A stretch of 64,000 nt of DNA, taken from the NCBI RefSeq assembly GCF_030408635.1, contig NZ_CP047198.1, positions 1,302,001-1,366,000 of the forward strand, read 5' to 3'. Origin of the DNA: Corynebacterium coyleae (GTDB lineage Bacteria; Actinomycetota; Actinomycetes; Mycobacteriales; Mycobacteriaceae). Below, in pieces: positions 53,051 to 63,027 of this stretch. The notes below the pieces were generated by a model. That model made no database searches. It was not told the DNA's origin and saw only the letters and a program-made list of their open reading frames with translations. The stretch's first letter is position 1. Each line of letters begins with the position of its first letter. The position numbers and the translations under genes were made by a program.

Positions 53051-55840
53051 ATGGAGCTCACCGTGGCAGAAAGCAAGAATTCCTTCGGTGCCAAGAAGAC
53101 GCTCGAGGTTGGCGGTAAGTCTTACGACTACTTCGCTCTCGATGCTGTTGAAGGCATGGAGAAACTCCCCTACTCCCTTAAGGTGTTGGGCGAGAACCTC
53201 CTGCGCACCGAGGACGGCAAGAACGTCACCGAAGACCACATCAAGGCCATTGCAAACTGGGACCCGTCGGCAGAGCCGAGCGTTGAGATCCAGTTCACCC
53301 CAGCACGTGTGCTGATGCAGGACTTCACGGGCGTGCCGTGTGTCGTCGACCTTGCCACCATGCGTGAGGCCGTATCGTCGCTCGGCGGCAACCCGGATCA
53401 GGTCAACCCCCTGAACCCGGCAGAGATGGTTATTGACCACTCTGTGATCATCGAGGCCTTTGGTTCCACCGATGCCATCGAGAAGAACGTAGAGATTGAG
53501 TACCAGCGCAACGAGGAGCGCTACCAGTTCCTGCGCTGGGGTGCAGAGAACTTCTCTAACTTCCGCGTTGTCCCGCCGGGAACCGGCATCGTCCACCAGG
53601 TCAACATCGAGTACCTCTCCCGCGTTGTCTTTGACAACGACGGCGTTGCATACCCGGACACCTGCATTGGTACCGACTCCCACACCACCATGGAAAACGG
53701 CCTGGGCATCCTTGGCTGGGGCGTCGGCGGTATCGAGGCTGAGGCAGCGATGCTTGGCCAGCCGGTCTCCATGCTCATCCCGCGCGTTGTCGGCTTCAAG
53801 CTCACCGGCGAGATTCCGACCGGCGTGACCGCAACCGACGTGGTGCTGACCATCACCGAGATGCTGCGTGAGCACGGCGTGGTCCAGAAGTTCGTCGAGT
53901 TCTACGGCAACGGTGTCAAGCAGATCCCGCTGGCAAACCGCGCCACCATCGGCAACATGTCCCCAGAGTTCGGCTCCACCTGCGCGATCTTCCCGATCGA
54001 CGAGGAGACCATCAACTACCTGCACCTGACCGGTCGTAACCAGGAGGACATCGACCGCGTCGAGGCATACGCCAAGGCACAGGGCATGTGGCTTGAGCAG
54101 GACGCTGCGGAAGCTGAGTACTCCGAGTACCTCGAGCTCGACCTCTCCACCGTCAAGCCGTCTATCGCTGGCCCGAAGCGCCCGCAGGACCGGATCCTGC
54201 TCGCGGAGTCCAAGGAGACCTTCCGCAAGCAGCTGCCGGACTACAACACCGCTGGCGAGGGCACGTCCGAGCCGGTTCGTGCAGCAAAGGTCGACAGCGT
54301 CTCCTACAACGAGTCTTGGCCGGCAAACGGCGAGTCCGCTGCTGTGGGTGCTGAGGGCCGCGCTTCCAAGCCGGTCATCGTCGAGTCCCCGCAGGGTGGC
54401 GAGTACACCCTCGACCACGGCTTCGTCGCAATTGCTGCAGTCACCTCCTGCACCAACACCTCCAACCCGTCCGTCATGGTTGGCGCTGCCCTGCTCGCAC
54501 GCAAGGCTGCTGAGAAGGGCCTGAAGGCTAAGCCATGGGTCAAGACCATCATGGCTCCGGGCTCCCAGGTTGTCGACGGCTACTACGAGCGCGCAGACCT
54601 CTGGAAGGACCTCGAGGCTGTTGGCTTCTACCTGTCCGGCTTCGGCTGCGCATCCTGCATCGGCAACTCTGGCCCGCTGCCGGCTGAGGTCTCCGAGGCT
54701 GTCAACGAGTTTGACCTCACCGCAACCGCAGTGCTTTCCGGCAACCGCAACTTCGAGGGTCGTATCTCCCCGGACGTGAAGATGAACTACCTCGCGTCCC
54801 CGCTCTTGGTCATTGCATACGCAATCGCCGGCACCATGGACTTCGACTTCGAAACCCAGCCGCTCGGCCAGGACGCAGACGGCAACGACGTCTTCCTCAA
54901 GGACGTCTGGCCGTCCACCGAGGAGATCGAAGAGACCATCGCTGGCACCATCTCCCGTGAGATGTACGAGGCTGACTACGCCGACGTCTTCAAGGGCGAC
55001 GCACAGTGGCAGGGTCTCGACATCCCGACCGGCAAGACCTTCGAGTGGAACGAAGACTCCACCTACATCCGCAAGGCACCGTACTTTGACGGCATGCCGG
55101 AGGAGCCGGAGGATGTCAAGGACATCGAGGGTGCTCGCGTTCTGGCGAAGCTGGGCGACTCGGTCACCACGGACCACATCTCCCCTGCTTCCTCCATTAA
55201 GCCGGGCACCCCGGCTGCGAACTACCTCGATTCCCACGGTGTTGAGCGCCAGGACTACAACTCCTTCGGCTCCCGTCGTGGCAACCACGAGGTCATGGTT
55301 CGCGGTACCTTCGCAAACATCCGTCTGCGCAACCAGCTGGTTGATGAGCAGGGTGGATTCACCCGCGACTTCACCCAGGAGGGTGCACCGCAGGCATACA
55401 TCTACGATGCTGCGATGAACTACGCCGAGAAGAACATTCCGCTCGTCGTCCTTGCTGGTAAGGAATACGGCACCGGTTCTTCCCGTGACTGGGCTGCTAA
55501 GGGCACCAACCTGCTTGGTGTGAAGGCAGTTATCGCCGAGTCCTTTGAGCGCATCCACCGTTCCAACCTGATCGGTATGGGTGTTCTGCCGCTGCAGTTC
55601 CCGGAGGGCCAGTCCCACGAGTCCCTCGGCCTCGACGGCACCGAGACCTTCACCCTGTCCGGTATCACCGACTTCAACAAGGGTGACATCCCGGCAACGG
55701 TTCACGTCAAGGCTGAGAAGGACGGCGCTGACGCTGTCGAGTTCGACGCTGTTGTCCGCGTGGACACCCCAGGTGAGGCTGAGTACTACCGCCACGGCGG
55801 CATTCTGCAGTACGTGCTTCGCCAGATGGTCAAGAGCTAG
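53051..55840 (+). CDS. acn: Aconitate hydratase
   Basis: A 929-aa AcnA-type aconitase. The start [21 protein letters not shown] matches the C. glutamicum enzyme. The [4Fe-4S] ligands are C467 (TSCTNTSNP), C533 and C536 ([12 protein letters not shown]). C-terminal domain motifs [16 protein letters not shown] and [13 protein letters not shown] are present. It interconverts citrate and isocitrate in the TCA cycle. Strong codon bias (few rare codons) indicates high expression. An AcnR-type operator lies upstream, acnR follows downstream, and a strong terminator stands between. Confidence 0.98.
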   Translation: MELTVAESKNSFGAKKTLEVGGKSYDYFALDAVEGMEKLPYSLKVLGENLLRTEDGKNVTEDHIKAIANWDPSAEPSVEIQFTPARVLMQDFTGVPCVVDLATMREAVSSLGGNPDQVNPLNPAEMVIDHSVIIEAFGSTDAIEKNVEIEYQRNEERYQFLRWGAENFSNFRVVPPGTGIVHQVNIEYLSRVVFDNDGVAYPDTCIGTDSHTTMENGLGILGWGVGGIEAEAAMLGQPVSMLIPRVVGFKLTGEIPTGVTATDVVLTITEMLREHGVVQKFVEFYGNGVKQIPLANRATIGNMSPEFGSTCAIFPIDEETINYLHLTGRNQEDIDRVEAYAKAQGMWLEQDAAEAEYSEYLELDLSTVKPSIAGPKRPQDRILLAESKETFRKQLPDYNTAGEGTSEPVRAAKVDSVSYNESWPANGESAAVGAEGRASKPVIVESPQGGEYTLDHGFVAIAAVTSCTNTSNPSVMVGAALLARKAAEKGLKAKPWVKTIMAPGSQVVDGYYERADLWKDLEAVGFYLSGFGCASCIGNSGPLPAEVSEAVNEFDLTATAVLSGNRNFEGRISPDVKMNYLASPLLVIAYAIAGTMDFDFETQPLGQDADGNDVFLKDVWPSTEEIEETIAGTISREMYEADYADVFKGDAQWQGLDIPTGKTFEWNEDSTYIRKAPYFDGMPEEPEDVKDIEGARVLAKLGDSVTTDHISPASSIKPGTPAANYLDSHGVERQDYNSFGSRRGNHEVMVRGTFANIRLRNQLVDEQGGFTRDFTQEGAPQAYIYDAAMNYAEKNIPLVVLAGKEYGTGSSRDWAAKGTNLLGVKAVIAESFERIHRSNLIGMGVLPLQFPEGQSHESLGLDGTETFTLSGITDFNKGDIPATVHVKAEKDGADAVEFDAVVRVDTPGEAEYYRHGGILQYVLRQMVKS

Positions 55841-55863
55841 TCAGCTCTCCTGACGCCATCGCC

Positions 55864-55906
55864 GCGAAGGGGCCACCGCACTACGCGGGGCCCCTTCCGC
55901 ATTTTT
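55864..55906 (+). terminator. Terminator after acn
   Basis: AAGGGGCC (55867-55874) pairs with GGCCCCTT (55889-55896), with flanking GCG/CGC pairs, followed by ATTTTT. Confidence 0.85.
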
Positions 55907-55983
55907 ACCCCCTAATCCTTTGTTTCCGCACTCCGCTAGTCTTCGACCACTTTTGACCTAGAACTACGCCAAGGAGCACTGAC

Positions 55984-56550
55984 ATGCCTATCGTGAGCGA
56001 GGCCGAGCTCGCACGCCGCCGTAGCGAGATTATCGATACCGCACGCAAATGCTTCGCCCATTACGGCTACGAGGGCGCCACTGTTGCAAGGCTCGAGGAA
56101 GCCACCGGTAAAACCCGAGGCGCGATCTTCCATCACTTCGGAGACAAGGAATCACTGTTCCTTGCTATTGCGAAAGCGGACGCGGAGCGCCAGGCACAAG
56201 TGGTCAGTGAGCAGGGTTTGGTTGAGGTCATGCGTGGGATGCTCCACGACACTGAAGCAAACGATTGGTTCACCACCCGTGCGGAAATCCTGCGGAGACT
56301 GCGAACTGACCCGAAGTTCGAAGCACGCTGGCGGGAACATCAAGAGGTGCTCGACCAGGCGGTGCGCACGCGCTTGGAATCGAACAAGCATATGCGCGAC
56401 GACGTCCCCGTGGAGGTAGTGCAGACCTACTTGGAGACTGTTCTCGAAGGGTTTATCACCAAACTCGCTGCCGGTGAGCCTGTGGAACGCCTCGAATCGA
56501 TGCTTGACATCGTGGAGCAAGCCGTTCGGCACCCAATGAATCAGGAATAG
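55984..56550 (+). CDS. acnR: TetR-family repressor AcnR
   Basis: A 188-aa protein with the TetR N-terminal HTH (SEIIDTARKCFAHYGYEGATVARLEEATGKTRGAIFHHFGDKESLF) and a helical ligand domain. Position directly after acn, as in C. glutamicum and M. tuberculosis (Rv1474c), identifies it as the acn repressor, which loses DNA binding when it binds citrate and magnesium. Start ATG has AAGGAG upstream. The matching operator is present before acn. Confidence 0.94.
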   Translation: MPIVSEAELARRRSEIIDTARKCFAHYGYEGATVARLEEATGKTRGAIFHHFGDKESLFLAIAKADAERQAQVVSEQGLVEVMRGMLHDTEANDWFTTRAEILRRLRTDPKFEARWREHQEVLDQAVRTRLESNKHMRDDVPVEVVQTYLETVLEGFITKLAAGEPVERLESMLDIVEQAVRHPMNQE

Positions 56551-56574
56551 ACCGAGCGGTATAGAGTAGCCGGC

Positions 56575-57315
56575 ATGGCTAAGCTCCTTTTCCTTTCACT
56601 TCGCAACGGCGAGATCGGCCCAGATGTCGCGCACGCCGAGTATCACGACACGCTGCGCGCAACTGGCCTGAGCGAATTGGATATGGAGCTTCGCATCATC
56701 AATTCGCCTGACGCTGAATTAGGCCCGCTCGACACGGTCAGCGGGATTATCGTCGGCGGATGCTCGCTGAACGTCACCAATGAAGAACGTGGTGCCTGGC
56801 ACCTGCATATCGACGACGTGTTATCCACCGTGGTTACGTCTGGCAAGCCCGTCTTTTTCGTCTGCTTCGGCATCTCCTGGCTCGTCGACCACCTCGGCGG
56901 CACCGTTGGGTGCACCTCGCCTGAGCCTTCTGGACCTACCATCGTTGACGTGACAGCCGAAGGGGAGCTTGACCCCGTAGTCAGTGGCTCCGGCACGTTT
57001 ACCGCGCTGACGGGACATACAGAGAACCCCGTAGAGTTGCCCAATTCGTTGACCGTGCTCGCTACAGGTCCCTCCTGCCCAGTGCAGATGGTGCGTTACG
57101 ACGACCACGTGTGGGCCACACAGTTTCACGCCGAAATGGACGCCGACGCCATGCGTACACGCATGGATTTCTTCCACGACTACGGCTACTTCCCTGCCGA
57201 GGAGTACGCCCGCATCGTCGCAGATCTGCCCAACCATGACGTCAGCCGGGCGAACATGCTTCTACGCAACTTCGCCCGGCTGTGCCGCGAGGACTACTTT
57301 TCCCTCGACAATTAG
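56575..57315 (+). CDS. Class I glutamine amidotransferase-like protein
   Basis: A 246-aa protein. Nucleophile C97 (FFVCFGISWL), His185 (TQFHAEMD) and the following Glu form the amidotransferase triad. GGCSLNVTNEERGAWHL matches the oxyanion region of stand-alone GATase1 proteins. It probably takes the amide from glutamine or a related small molecule, but the acceptor is not known. It lies 24 bp after acnR on the same strand and may be co-transcribed. The stop overlaps the next converging gene by 4 nt (TTAG). Confidence 0.88.
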   Translation: MAKLLFLSLRNGEIGPDVAHAEYHDTLRATGLSELDMELRIINSPDAELGPLDTVSGIIVGGCSLNVTNEERGAWHLHIDDVLSTVVTSGKPVFFVCFGISWLVDHLGGTVGCTSPEPSGPTIVDVTAEGELDPVVSGSGTFTALTGHTENPVELPNSLTVLATGPSCPVQMVRYDDHVWATQFHAEMDADAMRTRMDFFHDYGYFPAEEYARIVADLPNHDVSRANMLLRNFARLCREDYFSLDN

Positions 57316-57968
57316 AGGCCTGCGACTGACCCGCTGCCACCCTCAAAGTCCAGCGGGTTACGTGCAAACGGCTCGCCACGGCCAACCGATTCGACGATCA
57401 CATCTGCTACGAGCTCTCGAGGGGTTTCGGATTCGGTGCCACGTGGTTCGTCGAGAAGCGCGATGCCCTCTGCTGGGTCATCGGTCAGCAGCGTTGGGCC
57501 GACGATCTGGTGTGGCAGGCTCGAATCAAGCAGGCGCCGATCAACGGCCTTTTTTGACTCAACGTAGGCGTACCACGAACCGCCATCATCCTCAGTGGAG
57601 GCCTCGGTGGCACCTGCATAGGACACCATGACGAGAAATGGGGCGAACTCGTCTAGCTCTTCGAGCGCGTCGATCATCGTCATCGCAGCGTCGCGATCCA
57701 CCGCCCAGGTCCGCTCCGCAGATCCCCCGCCTGCGCCCGCGGACCAGACAACCACATCGAATGGTGTAAGGAGGCGTGCCCATCCCTCCTGGTCGAGAGT
57801 GGTGAGATCGCGAACGATGACGGTGGCGCCATCGTCGACAAGCTGCTTGGCGTGGTCAGGATTCCGGACAAGAGCACTAACGTTATGGCCATTGCCCACT
57901 AGTTTGGGCACAGTGAAGCGCGAGACGTTTCCACCCGCACCGAGAACAAGTACATGCTGAGTTTTCAT
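57312..57968 (-). CDS. NAD(P)-binding (NmrA/SDR-like) protein
   Basis: A 218-aa protein from ATG 57968 (MKTQHVLVLGAGGNVSRF). The Gly-rich loop VLGAGGNVS, DDGATVIVRDL and YAYVESKKAVDRRL (with the SDR-like Lys) fit the atypical SDR group of NAD(P)H-binding proteins. Function unknown. Divergent from the ACT-domain gene with 41 bp between. Confidence 0.85.
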   Translation of the reverse strand: MKTQHVLVLGAGGNVSRFTVPKLVGNGHNVSALVRNPDHAKQLVDDGATVIVRDLTTLDQEGWARLLTPFDVVVWSAGAGGGSAERTWAVDRDAAMTMIDALEELDEFAPFLVMVSYAGATEASTEDDGGSWYAYVESKKAVDRRLLDSSLPHQIVGPTLLTDDPAEGIALLDEPRGTESETPRELVADVIVESVGRGEPFARNPLDFEGGSGSVAGL

Positions 57969-58009
57969 AAATGCGACCTTAACGCACATTTCCCGCCTAT
58001 ACTTTTCGC

Positions 58010-58279
58010 ATGCATGCAATTATTACAACCACAGGTAAGGATCGCCCGGGCGTGATTGCAGCGGTATCGAAAACCGCAGCCGACCAGGGCCTTAACATCG
58101 TAGATGTATCGCAAACCATCATGGATGACTTCTTCACCATGATCATGCGCGTCGAGCTCCCCGAAGGAAACGTTGACATGGGTGTCCTCCAGGACGCCTT
58201 CGACGCCTGCGGCAAGCCGCTCGGCATGGTAGTCCGGATCCAATCTGAAGCACTGTTCAGCGCCATCAACGACATCTAA
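58010..58279 (+). CDS. ACT domain protein (UPF0237)
   Basis: An 89-aa single ACT domain (MHAIITTTGKDRPGVIAAVSKTAADQGLNIVDVSQTIM). ACT domains bind amino acids as regulators. It is always found next to a UPF0210 protein, as here (9-bp gap), so the two should act together, probably as ligand sensor and enzyme. Confidence 0.9.
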   Translation: MHAIITTTGKDRPGVIAAVSKTAADQGLNIVDVSQTIMDDFFTMIMRVELPEGNVDMGVLQDAFDACGKPLGMVVRIQSEALFSAINDI

Positions 58280-58288
58280 GGGACGACC

Positions 58289-59653
58289 GTGAAACTCGAG
58301 TTTTCTGACGCACGATTCCTCGACGTCATCCGGATGATCGAGGACTATCGTCTGGACATCCGCACCGTAACCATGGGTATCTCGCTCATCGGCTGCACCC
58401 GCGCCACGATGGAAGCGACCGCACAGGCCGTGTACGACCGCGTCACCGAGCGCGCACGCAACCTTGTCCCCGTCTGCGAGGGCATCGAACGCGAGCTTGG
58501 CATCCCCATTGTGAACAAGCGCATCTCAGTCTCCCCGGTCGCACTCGTCGCTGCAGGTGTCGAGGGCAACCCTGTTGAGATCGCTCGTGCACTTGATCGC
58601 GCAGCGGCCGAACTTGGTGTGAACTTTGTCGGTGGCTACTCGGCGCTCGTAGAAAAGGGCGGCACGCGTGCCGACAAGAACCTGATCTACTCCATCCCGG
58701 AAGCTCTGGCGGAGACCAACAACGTCTGCAGCTCCGTCAACATCGCATCCTCGCGCGCCGGCATCAACATGAACGCCGTGGCCAAGATGGGCGAGATTGT
58801 GAAGGAAGCGGCGGAACTGACCAAGGACCGCTCCTCCATCGCCTGTGCGAAGCTCGTCGTCTTCGCCAACGCGGTCGGCGACAACCCGTTCATGGCCGGC
58901 GCATTCCACGGCATCGAAGAGCCAGACACCGTCATCTCTGTCGGCGTGTCGGGCCCAGGTGTCGTTGACAATGCGATCGCTCCGCTCAAGGGCGCGACGC
59001 TCAACGAAGTCGCCGAGGAGATCAAGAAGGCCGCGTTCAAGATCACCCGTGCGGGCCAGCTCGTCGGCACTCTTGCTGCTGAGCGCCTCGGCGTCCCGTT
59101 TGGCATCGTCGACCTCTCGCTTGCACCGACCGCCGAAATGGGCGACTCCGTCGCACACGTCCTCGAACGCATGGGGCTCGACCAGGTCGGCACCCACGGC
59201 ACAACCGCAGCGCTAGCCTTGCTTAACGACGCCGTGAAGAAGGGCGGCATGATGGCATGCTCCCGCGTCGGTGGCCTGTCAGGCTCGTTCATCCCGGTCT
59301 CCGAGGACAAAGGCATGATCGACGCCGTAAACTCCGGTGCGATCTCCATGGACAAACTCGAGGCAATGACCTCCATCTGCTCCGTCGGCTTCGACATGAT
59401 CGCGATCCCAGGCGACACCTCCGCCGAGCTCATCGCCGGCATGATCGCCGACGAAGCAGCAATCGGTGTCATGAACCATAAGACCACCGCAGCACGCCTC
59501 ATCCCAGTCCCGGGCACCAAGCCTGGCGACGAGGTCAACTTCGGTGGTCTACTCGGCTACGCACCGGTCATCCCCGTAAACAAGGTAGGCAACGACGAAT
59601 TCATTCACCGTGGCGGCTTCATCCCCGCACCGGTACACGGGTTTAGGAACTAA
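58289..59653 (+). CDS. PFL-like UPF0210 family protein
   Basis: A 454-aa protein with the UPF0210/DUF711 barrel fold distantly related to pyruvate formate-lyase. Conserved stretches: [55 protein letters not shown]. It has no radical Gly loop, so the reaction is unknown. The paired ACT protein just upstream suggests amino-acid control. Confidence 0.92.
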   Translation: MKLEFSDARFLDVIRMIEDYRLDIRTVTMGISLIGCTRATMEATAQAVYDRVTERARNLVPVCEGIERELGIPIVNKRISVSPVALVAAGVEGNPVEIARALDRAAAELGVNFVGGYSALVEKGGTRADKNLIYSIPEALAETNNVCSSVNIASSRAGINMNAVAKMGEIVKEAAELTKDRSSIACAKLVVFANAVGDNPFMAGAFHGIEEPDTVISVGVSGPGVVDNAIAPLKGATLNEVAEEIKKAAFKITRAGQLVGTLAAERLGVPFGIVDLSLAPTAEMGDSVAHVLERMGLDQVGTHGTTAALALLNDAVKKGGMMACSRVGGLSGSFIPVSEDKGMIDAVNSGAISMDKLEAMTSICSVGFDMIAIPGDTSAELIAGMIADEAAIGVMNHKTTAARLIPVPGTKPGDEVNFGGLLGYAPVIPVNKVGNDEFIHRGGFIPAPVHGFRN

Positions 59654-59670
59654 TTAGTTTCACGGGCATC

Positions 59671-59701
59671 TTGACCCTGACACAGTGTCAGGGTTGAGAA
59701 T
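59671..59701 (+). promoter_or_regulatory. MerR-type promoter with operator in a 19-bp spacer
   Basis: TTGACC (59671-59676) and GAGAAT (59696-59701) are 19 bp apart. The spacer is filled by a 21-bp perfect palindrome (59674-59694; half-site ACCCTGACAC). Both features are typical of promoters twisted open by MerR-family activators. The start point falls at or next to the GTG 59708, so the mRNA is leaderless. Confidence 0.8.
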
Positions 59702-60115
59702 GGTCGTGTGAAGATTTCAGAAGTCGCTGCAGTTGCAGGCTGCTCTGTGCGGGCCGTGCGTCACCTGCATACGAGTGGCGCAGTTCCCGAACCGGCTCGG
59801 ACCAGTGGTAACTACCGCAACTATTCCGTATCCGATCTCGCGGCGGTCCTTCGCGCCAGAGCACTTATCGACGCCGGCGTTCCGGTATCTGAAGTCCAGA
59901 GCCCGAATGCTGTTGAGAAATCGCTCGTCCTTCTCGACGAACGCATCACACAGCTCCAACTGTCGATTCGGGGTAGTTGGTACCGCGAGTCCGCGTAGTT
60001 GGTACCGGTGTTCCACGTACCCGGTACTGCAAGGGGTTTTCTTTCATAGTTGATGTTGGCGACACCACAATCCGGTGGTGTCGCGTCAACATCTACTTGG
60101 AAGGAGCCGGTCCTT

Positions 60116-61723
60116 GTGGCTAACTTCAAACAGATCATCGCGATGTGCCTTGACGGTGCAAGCTACGCGCAGATCACACACGCATTGGGATGTTCACGAC
60201 GAGAAGTATCCCGCGCAAAGAAAGTCATCGCTGATGAGGCACTAACGCCAGAGCGTTTCCGCCAACTCCCACCGGGATGGTTCGATGATCGATTCAGCGA
60301 CGGCCGGAGTAAGCGGACGATGTCCTACGACCAGCCTGATTTTCAAGCCCTTGCACGCAAGCTCCAAAGCAAAAAGCACGTGACCAGGCACAAGCTGTGG
60401 ATGGACTACTTGTCGCAGCCGTGTCCGACGGACAAGACAAAGTACCAGTACTCCCAGTTTTGCAGTGGGCTCAATGAATTTCTCCGTGCTCATGATCTTG
60501 TCGAAGTCGTCACCCATGAGCCGGGGCAAGAGCTTTACGTCGACTGGGCTGGCGACAAAGTGCCGGTGGTGGATCAGGCCAGTGGTGATACCGCATTCAA
60601 GGCGTCGCTGTTTGTCGCGGTATGCCCGTACTCAGGGCTGATGTACGTCACTGCTGCTGCGAATGAGAAGATGCCGGCTTGGATTGCATGCCACGTCAAA
60701 GCGTTGAACTATCTTGGCAAATTACCGGCGGTCATCGTGCCGGATAATGCCTCTACGGCGACCTACCGGCCGAGGAAGCATTCAGGCTACCGGATGGTCA
60801 CTGACCGCTACGCAGCGTTTGCCGACTACTACGGGGTCACGATTGTGCCGACAAGACCTGGCAGGCCACGCGACAAAGCGGCAGTAGAACGTGCTGTGAA
60901 AATCGCCTACACCAAAATACTCGGGTATTTCAGCGACGAGGTCTTCTACAATCTCGATGAACTCAATGAGGCAATCGCTGACCGGCTTGCCGATATCAAC
61001 AGCGCAATGACACGGGCTGATGGCACAACACGGCGCATGCGCTTTGAGCAAGAAGAAGCACCAGTGATGCGCGATCTGCCGCCGACACCGTTTACGGAAG
61101 TGTCATACAAGCGGCTCAAAGTCGACCGTAATTGGCACATCACCTGTGACTACCAGTACTATTCTGTGCCATTTCAGCTGGTAGGAGAGGCAGTGACGGT
61201 CAGGCTCACCCCGCAACTGGTGAGCATCTTCAACGGTGATCAACTAGTTGCTGAACACACACGCCTTCACGGATTCAAATACCGGTACTCCACTGATCCC
61301 AACCATGGGCCAAGCAGCGATGACGAAGGCCACAAGGCGCTCACCCGCGACGAACTCTTGGCTTGGGCCTCGTCGTTCGGTTCTGCAACGCACACAGTCA
61401 TAGCGATGATCCTCGATCGTAATAGTGCCGCCGTACCCCGCGGACTTCTTCAAGCTCGCAACGTGCTGGCCAACCTGGGCAAAAAGCACAGCAAAGCCAC
61501 CCTCGAGCCGGCGTGCCAGCAGGTCTTAGAAAAGAAGCTGGCTCCAACTATGGCTGTGATCAAGCGCATCCAGACTGACATTGCGCACGCTCAGCAGCAC
61601 CCTGCTGCACCAGGGCGAAAGACACAGCCCGCGACGAAGAACCAACAACGCCCAAGCGCCCCGCTTACCAGCGACGCAGCTGACGCCGTCTTCATCCGGC
61701 CTGCTGACCACTACGAAAACTAG
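60116..61723 (+). CDS. istA: IS21-family transposase IstA
   Basis: A 535-aa protein from GTG 60116 with AAGGAG 9 nt upstream (ATG 60053 lies before an inverted repeat and has no Shine-Dalgarno). N-terminal HTH (MCLDGASYAQITHALGCSRREVSRAKK) and RNase H-like core with Asp (LYVDWAGDKV), Asp (VIVPDNAST) and a following Glu (KAAVERAVK) as the DDE triad. It cuts and joins the element ends. All motifs are intact, so the enzyme is probably active. Confidence 0.95.
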   Translation: MANFKQIIAMCLDGASYAQITHALGCSRREVSRAKKVIADEALTPERFRQLPPGWFDDRFSDGRSKRTMSYDQPDFQALARKLQSKKHVTRHKLWMDYLSQPCPTDKTKYQYSQFCSGLNEFLRAHDLVEVVTHEPGQELYVDWAGDKVPVVDQASGDTAFKASLFVAVCPYSGLMYVTAAANEKMPAWIACHVKALNYLGKLPAVIVPDNASTATYRPRKHSGYRMVTDRYAAFADYYGVTIVPTRPGRPRDKAAVERAVKIAYTKILGYFSDEVFYNLDELNEAIADRLADINSAMTRADGTTRRMRFEQEEAPVMRDLPPTPFTEVSYKRLKVDRNWHITCDYQYYSVPFQLVGEAVTVRLTPQLVSIFNGDQLVAEHTRLHGFKYRYSTDPNHGPSSDDEGHKALTRDELLAWASSFGSATHTVIAMILDRNSAAVPRGLLQARNVLANLGKKHSKATLEPACQQVLEKKLAPTMAVIKRIQTDIAHAQQHPAAPGRKTQPATKNQQRPSAPLTSDAADAVFIRPADHYEN

Positions 61724-61737
61724 AAGGAGCGTGAACC

Positions 61738-62496
61738 ATGAGCAACATCAATGACGAAACAGTACGGGCAAAAATGCGAAAGCTTCGCGTATCGACCTTC
61801 GCTGATGTCTTCTACGAGATTGTCAACGACGAGGCCTACGCGGATGCGCTACCAGAGGACATCTTCCTCGCAGCAGTCGAAGAGGCCTACACACAACGGC
61901 AACAACGCAACATCGCCAAAGCCATCACCCAGGCACAATTCCGATACCCGGACGCGAGCCTTGCTGAAGTCACCCGAGCAGAACAACGCGGCATCAACAT
62001 GCGCCAACTGAAACGAATCGCGGCGACCAACTGGCGGGAAAACCCGACCAACATTCACATCCTCGCACCGACCGGAACAGGGAAAACATACATAGTCTGC
62101 GCCATCGGCGTCGCCGCATGCCAAGCCGGATACTCCGTGGCCTACTACCGGCTAGACCAACTCGTAGACATGTTGGCGGTCTTCTCACCGACTGACCAAA
62201 ACTACCTCGATAAGATGCGGAAACTGATCAATGTCGATGTCCTTATCATCGACGATTTTATGACCATGAGCATCAACCAGCGCGGGCAAGAAGACCTGAG
62301 CAAGATCATATTCGACCGCGACGGTCGACTCCCAACACTGATCTCCTCCCAATCGGCCGCCGCCTATTGGGTCGAAGCCCTCCCCGACAGAGTCGGAGCC
62401 GATTCACTCGTTAGCCGCCTCAACAACGGCCACCGAATCCGCATCGGAGACTTCGACATGCGCAAGGCCACCGCCCCAATAGAACCGGACGAATAA
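61738..62496 (+). CDS. istB: IS21 helper ATPase IstB
   Basis: A 252-aa DnaC-like AAA+ ATPase. Walker [10 protein letters not shown], Walker B VLIIDDF. It starts 14 bp after istA with AAGGAG upstream. IstB picks target DNA and stimulates IstA. The frame is complete. Confidence 0.95.
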   Translation: MSNINDETVRAKMRKLRVSTFADVFYEIVNDEAYADALPEDIFLAAVEEAYTQRQQRNIAKAITQAQFRYPDASLAEVTRAEQRGINMRQLKRIAATNWRENPTNIHILAPTGTGKTYIVCAIGVAACQAGYSVAYYRLDQLVDMLAVFSPTDQNYLDKMRKLINVDVLIIDDFMTMSINQRGQEDLSKIIFDRDGRLPTLISSQSAAAYWVEALPDRVGADSLVSRLNNGHRIRIGDFDMRKATAPIEPDE

Positions 62497-62504
62497 GACA
62501 AACA

Positions 62505-62529
62505 GCCGGGCCGACTCCGTCGGCCCGGC
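62505..62529 (+). terminator. Strong GC hairpin after istB
   Basis: GCCGGGCCGAC (62505-62515) and GTCGGCCCGGC (62519-62529) form an 11-bp perfect stem with a 3-nt loop, 9 nt after the istB stop. No T-run follows. It may end istAB transcription or shield the element from outside reading. Confidence 0.6.
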
Positions 62530-63027
62530 CCCGGTACCAACTACCCGGAACACAGCAGTACCGGGTCTCCGGAACACCGGTACCAAAAACCCGCATCTGA
62601 CACCAACGGCAAAAACAGCGCCTTCTCGCCCTGGCATCCTCGCCACATGGAGCACCGGAGGACATCCGTAACTCCCTCAAATCTGCAATCAACGACCCGT
62701 CACTTTTTCAGATTGAACTAGATTCATGGGATCTCATGGGTTTCACCGGCGTTGCTACGCCGGACACTTGGGAGCAGCTTCGGAAGAATCTTCACGATCC
62801 GACTTGTCTCGCTGCTACCCAAAAGGCGGAGACTCTCTGGCAAGAACTCGGCGAGATGAAGCCAACAGACCCTGCCGTTGCCATGCTGGTGCGCCGGCTA
62901 CAAGCGCTGGCGCAAGCCGGCCTGATGCGAGGTATCTTCCCAACCCTTAACCCCGGAGACGTACCACTTGCACTGTCCGATGTTCCTACGAAGGGCGCAC
63001 AAGGATTAGCGCTTCGAATGCTGGCAG

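Larger units (their letters stand above)
59961..62602 (+). mobile_element. Complete IS21-family insertion sequence
   Basis: 2642 bp. The ends are TGTCGATTCGGGGT on the left and the inverted TGTCAGATGCGGGT on the right. A direct 5-bp duplication CCAAC lies at 59956-59960 and 62603-62607. Two genes, istA and istB, run left to right. Both ends carry several copies of a TTGGTACCG-type repeat (59973-59985, 59996-60015, 62532-62544, 62571-62586), the multiple transposase-binding sites usual in this family. Confidence 0.95.

Noticed and set aside
53039-55795. A 918-codon open frame on the strand opposite acn
   Set aside because: It mirrors the acn gene almost end to end and results from strong codon bias (few TTA/CTA/TCA codons leave no stops on the other strand). 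No family, no Shine-Dalgarno, low-complexity protein.
60001-60115. An earlier istA start (TTG 60050 or ATG 60053)
   Set aside because: No Shine-Dalgarno, and it would place codons across the inverted repeat at about 60059-60084. GTG 60116 has AAGGAG.
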